Below are positions 1 to 5,283 of a DNA stretch of 6,688 nt, piece after piece; within the stretch, counting starts at the first letter, position 1; each line of letters opens with the position of its first letter. The notes under the pieces are model-generated. The model saw only the letters and a program-made list of their open reading frames with translations, was not told the origin of the DNA and ran no database searches. The position numbers were made by a program, and so were the translations under genes. The stretch covers positions 1-6,688 of the forward strand of contig JAIOQL010000655.1 in NCBI GenBank assembly GCA_021413405.1. Direction: 5' to 3'. Source of the stretch: Leptospira sp. (lineage in GTDB: Bacteria; Spirochaetota; Leptospiria; Leptospirales; Leptospiraceae).

Positions 1-22
1 ATGCGTCTGTTCTTGTGATCAT
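1..22 (-). CDS. 5' end of next gene, probably major capsid protein (partial)
   Basis: Seven codons are visible (MITRTDA) before the window ends. The ATG follows a very strong SD, and its place after protease/scaffold and decoration genes is where the major capsid protein normally lies. The assignment rests on position and the ribosome binding site only; the residues seen are too few to identify a family. Confidence 0.6.
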
Positions 23-30
23 TTTATAAT

Positions 31-40
31 CTCCTTTCCT
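31..40 (-). promoter_or_regulatory. Very strong Shine-Dalgarno AGGAAAGGAG for the next gene
   Basis: AGGAAAGGAG lies directly after the decoration-protein stop and 8 nt before an ATG. It is the strongest ribosome binding site in the window, as expected before a highly made capsid protein. Confidence 0.75.
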
Positions 41-640
41 TTATGATAAATTATCAGCCGTTATCTTAAACGGTCCGTTCAATGTGATGGGAACGAGTCC
101 TGCAGCAGTTGCGGCAGTCTTCCAGGAAGCACCTTCAAGGAGAGCGGTCTTATCTTCATCCGCAGTCTTTGCAAACATCCCGCAAAGTTTGGTTACATCA
201 CTCGCATGATCGGTATGCCGAACACGAACTGGATCTCCAATTGCAACCGCTTCCTCTACGTAAACCATTACAACTCCGATTTCAACACAGCCCAGAGGGT
301 CTTTCTCCGAGTATTGCTCATTATCGAGATCACTTGCATCTGTGGAATATCCTGCGACACCGATAAATTTTCCGGAAGAGGAGGTGAATTTTTTCGCCTG
401 ATCTCCGGTTGTTCCAAGTTGCAACGCGTATCCGAATTTTATTGTTCCTTCTGCGATCTTGGTTACTGCGTGATTCAGTGGATGAACTTCGAAAAATCTT
501 CCCGCACCAACGCCGGGATCGCCATACATGCTGCTTACCGAAATTGCTAAAACGGTAAACGATGTGCCGAACACAAATAGTTCCGCAAAAAATGCGGTCA
601 ATAGAAATAGATAAATAAGTTTTGATTTAATAAATTTCAT
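41..640 (-). CDS. DUF2190-like capsid decoration (structural cement) protein with hydrophobic N-terminus
   Basis: Residues 38-199 resemble DUF2190/structural-cement proteins, which bind the outside of the capsid lattice: MYGDPGVGAGRFFEVHPLNHAVTKIAEGTIKFGYAL, then GKFIGVAGYS, a strand-rich VEIGVVMVYVEEAVAIGDPVRVR, and a closing ATAAGLVPITLNGPFKI. The family usually begins near residue 38. Here a basic MKFIKSK and about 25 hydrophobic residues (8-35, LIYLFLLTAFFAELF and on) come first and look like a signal peptide or membrane anchor. The long start has AGGAG 10 nt upstream, overlapping the stop of the protease gene (TAGGAG). Met38 (ATG at 529) has only a weak GGTAAG. The gene lies 13 nt after the protease and 18 nt before the next start. 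Family assignment is by pattern and position. Confidence 0.75.
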   Translation of the reverse strand: MKFIKSKLIYLFLLTAFFAELFVFGTSFTVLAISVSSMYGDPGVGAGRFFEVHPLNHAVTKIAEGTIKFGYALQLGTTGDQAKKFTSSSGKFIGVAGYSTDASDLDNEQYSEKDPLGCVEIGVVMVYVEEAVAIGDPVRVRHTDHASDVTKLCGMFAKTADEDKTALLEGASWKTAATAAGLVPITLNGPFKITADNLS

Positions 641-653
641 GTTCCTGTTTCTC

Positions 654-1241
654 CTATTTTATACTTTGAACATTGAGTCGGTCTTGTCGTTTCTTCTGGA
701 CAGCCGCTTCATCGAGTTTCGTTTGTTGCAAATTCTCACCGTCTCCTCTTAGGGCAGCCTTCTCGCGAAGGAATTCACAAGCAGCATCGAATCTTGCATC
801 GAGCTGATCCTGTTTCAATGAGTCGATTTTCGTTCCATCGGCAAACGGAAGATTCTTTTCGATCACAAAGAGTTTTAATTCTTTTTCTGAAAGTCCGTCT
901 GTTTTTTTGGTCGCATCAACCGCTTTCACCATTTCAATAAGTTTGATTCGCTTATTGACAAGTGAGTCTTGCGTCTGTGCAGAATTAGCCTGCTCGAGTA
1001 GAGCAGTTTTCTCCTGCAGCATTTGCTGCAACATTTGAACTTGCATTTTCAGCGCTTCGATATCGGAAGCATCAGTTGATTTTGGATCTGGAGTTTTTTT
1101 AGAAGGATCACCTCCGTTAGGATCTGGCGTTTTAGATGGATCAGGATTATCATCATCCTTCTTTTTTGCAGAAAACAAGTTTTGAAAAAAGTTTGAAATC
1201 ACTTCCAACTTTGTCTTATCATCTAATTTTATTTCAGGCAT
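654..1241 (-). CDS. Nested scaffold protein from an internal in-frame start (predicted)
   Basis: Met197 of the protease gene (MPEIKLDDK) is preceded by AAGGAG with a 6-nt gap, an ideal translation signal and stronger than that of the parent gene. It lies at the junction between the protease domain and the rest, so translation would yield a 195-residue protein holding the acidic/proline linker, the coiled coil (about residues 60-95 of the short form) and the charged tail, with no protease. Lambda C/Nu3 uses the same arrangement to make excess scaffold from within a protease gene. Two products from one frame are inferred; the SD, start and domain boundary are seen. Confidence 0.65.
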   Translation of the reverse strand: MPEIKLDDKTKLEVISNFFQNLFSAKKKDDDNPDPSKTPDPNGGDPSKKTPDPKSTDASDIEALKMQVQMLQQMLQEKTALLEQANSAQTQDSLVNKRIKLIEMVKAVDATKKTDGLSEKELKLFVIEKNLPFADGTKIDSLKQDQLDARFDAACEFLREKAALRGDGENLQQTKLDEAAVQKKRQDRLNVQSIK

Positions 1242-1829
1242 TTTCTTCTCCTTTGAGTCATGTTTCATGATTGCGTAATTTATTTTGTCGCCTTTCTTGC
1301 TATCGAGATGGATGCGGACTTCTTCTCCGAGTCTCGGGGAGTCTGTATGCGCCATGTGGTTGTATCTGATGTTTCTTTGAACCGCATCATACTTCTGTCC
1401 ATTGAACTCACCAGGTGTGAAATCGAGATCACACTGAAAACCCATCGAAACAGTTTGTAAGTTTCCGTTTTTGAGCTCCTTGCCCATTTCGGAATCCCAA
1501 ACTTTTTCACGACCCGTCATGAAATTTTCTTTCACTTCAATCGTATCACCCAGAGATCCTTTAGCGTATTTGGAATAGTTAGAGCCATCGATCAAACCGC
1601 CATTGTCGGTAACCGGTGGATGCTCTTTGCAGCTCGGTAACATCTTCGCACTGTCGAGAGTATCTTTTGAAAAAAGTTCTTCAGGAAGTTTTGCTTCCAT
1701 GACAACTTTTCCGTCAGCCTGGACATATTCGTAGACTCCCGGTTTGGCCATAGTAACCAACCCCGAGATGAATCCATTGGCCTCATCAAGTTTGAACTCT
1801 CCGCCGTCGTATCTTATAGCTTCTGGCAT
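654..1829 (-). CDS. DUF2213-type prohead protease fused to scaffold-like C-terminal region
   Basis: Residues 1-180 match the DUF2213 head-maturation protease pattern: IRYDGGEFKLDEANGFISG at the start, GVYEY, the PEELFS segment, CKEHPP with H70, QTVSMGF with S128, and GQKYDAVQRNIRYNHMA followed by a LGEEVRIHLD end. H70 and S128 are the likely His/Ser catalytic pair, inferred from the pattern. A repetitive linker (DPSKTPDPNGG then DPSKKTPDPKST, about 228-252) leads to a Gln/Leu-rich coiled coil at about 255-290 and a charged helical tail, typical of a scaffold. Such proteins shape the prohead and are then digested. The ATG matches the family start but lacks an SD and lies in a hairpin loop. An internal start at residue 197 probably gives the scaffold part separately. 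Confidence 0.85.
   Translation of the reverse strand: MPEAIRYDGGEFKLDEANGFISGLVTMAKPGVYEYVQADGKVVMEAKLPEELFSKDTLDSAKMLPSCKEHPPVTDNGGLIDGSNYSKYAKGSLGDTIEVKENFMTGREKVWDSEMGKELKNGNLQTVSMGFQCDLDFTPGEFNGQKYDAVQRNIRYNHMAHTDSPRLGEEVRIHLDSKKGDKINYAIMKHDSKEKKMPEIKLDDKTKLEVISNFFQNLFSAKKKDDDNPDPSKTPDPNGGDPSKKTPDPKSTDASDIEALKMQVQMLQQMLQEKTALLEQANSAQTQDSLVNKRIKLIEMVKAVDATKKTDGLSEKELKLFVIEKNLPFADGTKIDSLKQDQLDARFDAACEFLREKAALRGDGENLQQTKLDEAAVQKKRQDRLNVQSIK
1084..1145. repeat. Tandem imperfect repeat encoding the Asp-Pro-rich linker
   Basis: A unit starting GGATCTGG recurs 36 bp apart (1084 and 1120), each copy followed by a T-run and a GGATCA block. It encodes DPSKTPDPNGG and DPSKKTPDPKST in the protease-scaffold linker, a flexible spacer that probably grew by duplication. 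Confidence 0.6.
1248..1253 (-). promoter_or_regulatory. Internal Shine-Dalgarno AAGGAG for the nested scaffold start
   Basis: AAGGAG lies 6 nt before the in-frame ATG at 1241, inside the codons for DSKEKK. Codon needs for Lys-Glu could produce it by chance, but the spacing and the position exactly at the domain border favour function. Confidence 0.6.
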
Positions 1830-1840
1830 AGAAGCTATAA
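1814..1840 (-). promoter_or_regulatory. Perfect 11-bp hairpin presenting the protease start codon in its loop
   Basis: TTATAGCTTCT (1814-1824) and AGAAGCTATAA (1830-1840) are exact reverse complements. The 5-nt loop on the coding strand is AUGCC, and its AUG is the start codon of the prohead protease gene. There is no SD upstream; the bases before AUG are the stem itself. Other genes here have a purine-rich SD or a stop-start overlap. The structure could throttle initiation, display the AUG to the ribosome without an SD, or bind a regulatory protein such as the gene's own product. The regulatory role is inferred; the inverted repeat is seen directly. Confidence 0.65.
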
Positions 1841-1931
1841 TTTATCACGGAGATGAATTATTCAGAATTACCATACAGCGTTTATGGTCAGAAATTTTTA
1901 TAAAAATAATTTTTAAAAAGGATTAGGAGAA
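1841..1931 (-). other. AT-rich spacer before the protease gene
   Basis: These 91 nt are about 25% G+C by count, clearly lower than the flanking genes, and form one of the two real intergenic spaces in the operon. They contain A/T tracts around 1890-1920 and no GC-rich stem followed by a T-run. I see no convincing -35/-10 pair, although host promoter rules are unknown. A 9-codon ATG frame (MVILNNSSP) without SD ends just before the protease start hairpin. The spacer might mark the boundary of an exchanged MuF-tail/partner cassette. Confidence 0.5.
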
Positions 1932-2231
1932 CTATGAGTAATATAATTTTTTTGCAAGATCGCGAACATGTTCTGGAAGTTTTTCCAGAGGATAGACGCC
2001 TCTCGAAATTTCATCAACATGCCACGGCCAGGCATCGTTTGAATAATCAAAATCTTTGACTGAAAAATCAGGAGCAAGAAACTTTGCGACCTCTATCACC
2101 TGCCGATCAAACTCCGGGTCTTTTCTTTTTAACGCTTCAAAAAAAATCTGTTGTGACTCAACAGGTTCAATATCCTCACCGGATTTTAAAAATTTTATCA
2201 GGTATTCGCCTGTCGATGCTGGAGCGTTCAT
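1932..2231 (-). CDS. Small acidic protein coupled to MuF; candidate immunity protein
   Basis: This is a 99-residue soluble protein with no signal peptide or membrane segment. By count it has 19 acidic and 13 basic residues. The first half is helical-looking (YLIKFLKSGEDIEPVESQQ, FFEALKRKDPEFDRQVIEVAKFL), followed by an aromatic stretch (DFDYSNDAWPWHVDE) and a C-terminal helix (LPEHVRDLAKKLYYS). Its ATG overlaps the MuF stop (ATGA) and no SD precedes it, so it is likely translated by re-initiation after MuF. I recognise no family. The location straight after a MuF protein with an extra C-terminal domain, the small size and the acidity suggest immunity to that domain. A small structural or chaperone protein is the alternative. 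An AT-rich spacer follows it. Confidence 0.75.
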   Translation of the reverse strand: MNAPASTGEYLIKFLKSGEDIEPVESQQIFFEALKRKDPEFDRQVIEVAKFLAPDFSVKDFDYSNDAWPWHVDEISRGVYPLEKLPEHVRDLAKKLYYS

Positions 2232-3703
2232 TTTATCTGAATGTGATTTCTAAAATAATATTCCTCTGTTACATCGCCGTCAAGAATAAAACCAGACTTA
2301 ATCTTTAGACTTTCCCTTGATACAGGAACGACAACACGTTTCCCGGAATAAAAAAATGTAACGGTGATACCTCCACGTTCATTCACATAAATCTTATCCC
2401 ACTTTTTATTTTTCAAAATAAAATCCACAACCGATTGCATGTTAGCTCCAAACAATTCCTCAAATTGCTTTTCCCTTTCAGGAATTTTATGAGCTTCGAG
2501 ATTATGTTTATCCCATTCAGAAGAGCTGACAGTGTGAACCATTTGGACGCGTTGAGTTTTTGTCATGTCCTGTAAATTTTTCAGAAGGGTTTTCATCTTC
2601 CCGGATGGTTTTATGATTGGTGAAATGATCTGTCCTGTGACGCTCGCAGTCGGCACGTTTTGAAATTGCAAATGGAGTTTCGAGAGATCCTGAGCGAGCT
2701 TCGCTTTTTCTGCTGGTGACATCCCTTTGGCCGATGTTTTTGTTCCAGACGCAGACGTCGGAGTGGCCGGATTTTTTTTCTGTGATAGATCCTGCTCGGG
2801 ACCGAACGCAGGCTCCGCCCAGCATCTACAATTGTAATCATCTCCGGGATGCAAATGTGCGATGCCCTGACCCTTCCGGTGGATCGCCGGAGGATTCTTC
2901 CAATCCCAATATTGATCAGCTGGTCCTCCGTATGCTTTTCCTCTGTGAGCGTCGCGGACTCTTGCATCTTTCATCGTTCGCCAGATGTAACCGGGTATTC
3001 CGGCTGCGGCCTGGTTGATCTTTGTCTGCTCTCCAAAAAATTTTGAGACCTGATCCTTTGCCCAGAACTTTGCCTTTGATTCCGAGACTCCGGTTGCCCT
3101 CTGAAGTTTCTCTGCGATGGTCTTCGTGCTCTCACCTTTCCGGAGAGATTCAGACACTACAGCCTGAATATTTTTCATGTGCTCAGCAAAGAGAGATTTC
3201 GAAAGATCAGCTTGCCTCATCATCGTCTTATTTATATTCTCAAGAACCTGCGGAGCATTGTCCGGAAGAGGAATTGCAGGAACTCGATAGATCGGATGGT
3301 TCGGTTGAAGCTGCCCGGCCATTGGAGGACTCTTCATCTTCACATACTGAGCCCTGATTGACTCTGTCGTTTTATCTCTCGCCCAGGCGTTCACCAAAAA
3401 TAGATTTTTTTGTATCTTTTTCTGGAAATTTTCGGACGAAATCGTCGGACCAAACTGTTGCTGGAGATCCTGAAGGTATTTTATGAGTGCAGAATCGTCA
3501 AATTTCGCAACTTTTTCGGGATGAAAACCATCGCTGTCACCGGAGCGTTGATTTTTGATAGCAATGTCGCCTAACGTTATAGCATTGTCGGCTAACGTAT
3601 CTTTCAGCCTGGCGTAAATTTTACGATTGATGTCTGCAAAAATCTTCGAGAACTCTTTTTGCCAGAGTTTTTCATAGTCAGATTCGAGGTTTAACGGATA
3701 CAT
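2228..3703 (-). CDS. Mu gpF-like minor head protein with C-terminal toxin-like domain
   Basis: Residues about 1-180 are a helical N-terminal region. Residues about 180-298 form a MuF (head morphogenesis) domain: AKFWAKDQVSKFFGEQ, GIPGYIWRTMKDARVRDAH with D246, R248, R250 and H253, then H283, H285, PG and the CRC motif C292/C294. MuF proteins are minor head components near the portal. At 491 residues it is longer than a plain MuF protein. After a P/S/T/K-rich linker (about 303-330) a separate basic region runs to the end: helices (370-435), then strand-like segments KIYVNE, ITVTFFYSGKRVVVPVS, SGFILDGD and EYYFRN. Helix followed by four or five strands resembles the BECR (barnase/EndoU/colicin/RelE) toxin fold, but I cannot assign a family or catalytic residues. 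GAGGG precedes the ATG. The stop overlaps the next ATG as ATGA. Confidence 0.88.
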   Translation of the reverse strand: MYPLNLESDYEKLWQKEFSKIFADINRKIYARLKDTLADNAITLGDIAIKNQRSGDSDGFHPEKVAKFDDSALIKYLQDLQQQFGPTISSENFQKKIQKNLFLVNAWARDKTTESIRAQYVKMKSPPMAGQLQPNHPIYRVPAIPLPDNAPQVLENINKTMMRQADLSKSLFAEHMKNIQAVVSESLRKGESTKTIAEKLQRATGVSESKAKFWAKDQVSKFFGEQTKINQAAAGIPGYIWRTMKDARVRDAHRGKAYGGPADQYWDWKNPPAIHRKGQGIAHLHPGDDYNCRCWAEPAFGPEQDLSQKKNPATPTSASGTKTSAKGMSPAEKAKLAQDLSKLHLQFQNVPTASVTGQIISPIIKPSGKMKTLLKNLQDMTKTQRVQMVHTVSSSEWDKHNLEAHKIPEREKQFEELFGANMQSVVDFILKNKKWDKIYVNERGGITVTFFYSGKRVVVPVSRESLKIKSGFILDGDVTEEYYFRNHIQIK

Positions 3704-3783
3704 GGCGCATCCCTCAATCTGGAATTTTTCTCAATAAATGAGAATTTTTCGTGTAACCCAAATATTATGTCGTCAACTTGCAT
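3691..3783 (-). CDS. Possible small ORF between portal and MuF genes (30 aa)
   Basis: A 30-codon ORF fills most of the 143-nt space between portal and MuF and ends 13 nt inside MuF, at the TAA formed from its CCG TTA AAC codons. It reads MQVDDIIFGLHEKFSF and continues with EKNSRLRDAPCIR, a charged, amphipathic composition that looks coding. The same frame stays open for 15 more codons upstream (NFLIRAKFPGIQ just before the Met) back to a TGA, with no ATG. Removing one C from the CCCC run near 3821-3824 would join it to an ATG at 3827, giving MRPLNFLIRAK and about 46 residues. There is only a weak GGGT-like SD. I recognise no family. It could be a leader peptide coupled to MuF translation, a decayed gene or chance. 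Confidence 0.35.
   Translation of the reverse strand: MQVDDIIFGLHEKFSFIEKNSRLRDAPCIR
3722..3750. repeat. 9-bp direct repeat with weak hairpin upstream of the MuF gene
   Basis: GAATTTTTC occurs at 3722-3730 and 3742-3750. Between and across them lies a 6-bp inverted repeat, TTCTCA (3728-3733) and TGAGAA (3739-3744), with an ATAAA loop. On the plus strand a T-run follows, resembling a weak terminator, but no plus-strand gene ends here. On the coding strand it lies inside the possible 30-codon ORF (EKFSFIEKNS, itself repetitive). It may be only an A/T-rich repeat. Confidence 0.35.
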
Positions 3784-3846
3784 CTGGATACCCGGAAATT
3801 TTGCACGGATTAAAAAATTTAAGGGGTCTCATGGCCAAATGGTATC

Positions 3847-5283
3847 TCAGGTGCCACCTGTCGCTCCGGAGGGGCTTCCCGTGCCAAATTTTGCGTTTTG
3901 AATTTTAGAAGGTTCTAGGTTCTTCTTCTCCGGATCCGGATTTTTTAACGGATCCGGGATGGCTGGCATCAAAAACGAAAATTTTTCGCCCTCCCATTCC
4001 GAGAATTCTTGCAGCTCACCGTCGCGATGTCGCTTAACGTCCGATGGAGAGTCTACTCCAGCTGTAATATATATTTGATCTGCCTGTGCATTTTGCAGTT
4101 TTATGGCCGCTTGTTCGCTTGGTCCAATTTTCCACAGTGATTTGAAGGAAAATTCCCAATCCAGGGAGCTTATTTTTGATCCTAATAAGCGAAAAATTTC
4201 TCCCTCCGTCTCATTCACTATAATTTCTATTGCTTTTTCGATGATTGGACGCACTTCTATCTCATTAAATTTTGCGATCGTATCGTAGTAACCGATGAGA
4301 TCATACTGACCTGCAGTTATTACTCCTTGGCTTTGTCCTTGTAGACGACTTTTAGGCATCCGTGAGAGACCAGCGAGTGTCTCCCAGATATAATTTCCCA
4401 TCGCCTCTATGTTTGCATCGGAGATTCCAGAGTTTGCAATCCGTGTAAGCTCTTCATCTTTGTCCAGGGCAACGCTTCCTTGAGTGCTCATCGCCATACG
4501 CATTGCATGCATGAAGCCTGCGACCATCGCAGGATCGGAACTGTTTACTTTTTCCGACTTAAAAACTTTTGCCGAGAGCTCGAAAAGAATATTCGTTATA
4601 CTCCAGAGAGCAGTGTCTTGAGCTTTGATCCCTTCGAGGATAGTTTCAAGAACAGAAACACCGCGACGCTCTTCATGAATGTAGCTGTGACAAAGCCAGG
4701 AAACCCGCGACTGGTGAATAGAGTTTCCGCGAACTAAAAAATCCGGTCTGTTAAAATTTCTTGAGAGCGGATCAAACGTTTTGTGATAGATAGTAAAATT
4801 TTCAGGAGTGAGAAGGTTTATATAATCTAGTTTTCGAATCCCAACCATCGGCTCAGAAAGAACTTTATCGAACTGAGGAAGGTCACACTTCACGCCCCAG
4901 AAAAGACAGCCACCCTCGTTATATAATCGGGAGTAACGAATCAATTCTTTGATTTTACTTCTGAGTTTTAATTCAGTCATCCGGTTAAGGATTAGCCTGG
5001 AAATATTCAGACCGGTTTGTCCTGTGTCTGGATTGTCATCATCCATATTTGTTTTGAGTTCAATCCACTCCCGTGTCGCATCCTCTGCCGGGATATCGAT
5101 AATGTTCTGGATGAATCCGTTTGAAAGATACCACTGCCTGGCATCCGATGAAGGAATCCGAAGCGGGTTCGGGGCAATTCCTTCGAGTTTATCCCGACTG
5201 AGCATTCCCTTTCCGGAAGCAGCATGGAGAAAAGAATCTATCCGGCTTCCAATTCTTCTTCTAATTTTTCTGTCTCTATTCAC
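3847..5283 (-). CDS. Phage portal protein (DUF1073 / Acb1-like N-terminal type)
   Basis: The portal forms the ring at one capsid vertex through which DNA enters and leaves, and it docks terminase and later the head-tail connector. The 478-residue protein matches the DUF1073 portal pattern: residues 48-73 (ARQWYLSNGFIQNIIDIPAEDATREW region), the SRLYNEGG turn at 118-125, RGVSVLE at 207-213, and SRMPKSRLQGQS followed by TAGQYD and YYD at 307-334, the usual 'iP.trL.G.s..G....G..D...YYD' block. The basic N-terminus and the proline/charged tail (PDPLKNPDPEKKNLEP, then a Gly/Ser/Thr end) look flexible. The start is GTG, overlapping the terminase stop, with GAGGAG 9 nt upstream. Its place directly after terminase is canonical. 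The family name refers to relatedness to anti-CBASS Acb1 annotation; no phosphodiesterase activity is implied. Confidence 0.9.
   Translation of the reverse strand: MNRDRKIRRRIGSRIDSFLHAASGKGMLSRDKLEGIAPNPLRIPSSDARQWYLSNGFIQNIIDIPAEDATREWIELKTNMDDDNPDTGQTGLNISRLILNRMTELKLRSKIKELIRYSRLYNEGGCLFWGVKCDLPQFDKVLSEPMVGIRKLDYINLLTPENFTIYHKTFDPLSRNFNRPDFLVRGNSIHQSRVSWLCHSYIHEERRGVSVLETILEGIKAQDTALWSITNILFELSAKVFKSEKVNSSDPAMVAGFMHAMRMAMSTQGSVALDKDEELTRIANSGISDANIEAMGNYIWETLAGLSRMPKSRLQGQSQGVITAGQYDLIGYYDTIAKFNEIEVRPIIEKAIEIIVNETEGEIFRLLGSKISSLDWEFSFKSLWKIGPSEQAAIKLQNAQADQIYITAGVDSPSDVKRHRDGELQEFSEWEGEKFSFLMPAIPDPLKNPDPEKKNLEPSKIQNAKFGTGSPSGATGGT
3929..3957. repeat. Paired palindromic CGGATCCGG repeat at the portal 3' end
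   Basis: CGGATCCGG occurs at 3931-3939 and 3949-3957, separated by an A/T-rich 9 nt. The first copy lies in a 12-bp palindrome (3929-3940). The two copies can pair as a GC-rich 9-bp stem in the mRNA. They encode the two PDP motifs of the portal tail, so the repeat may be a simple protein-level duplication. No U-run follows on the coding strand, so it is not a typical terminator. Confidence 0.6.

Noticed and set aside
206..550. 114-codon plus-strand ORF opposite the decoration gene
   Set aside because: Antisense to a strand-coherent structural gene with a good SD; no family resemblance.
2712..2730. Internal start at MuF Met328 for a free toxin domain
   Set aside because: The AAGGG lies directly against the ATG with no spacing, so ribosome binding would be poor; no case for a separate product.
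2517..2967. Minus-strand ORFs of 102 and 118 codons in other frames of the MuF gene
   Set aside because: Arg/Ser-rich out-of-frame readings of the MuF coding sequence, without their own SD or motifs.
2716..3357. Several 65-111-codon plus-strand ORFs opposite the MuF gene
   Set aside because: They overlap each other and the conserved MuF domain, have low-complexity Ser/Leu/Arg-rich products and no operon partner; shadows of the real gene.
3755..3780. Possible promoter with TTGACG and CATAAT on the minus strand before MuF
   Set aside because: The two elements are only about 1 nt apart and no partner box lies at 16-18 nt for either, so no standard promoter is supported.
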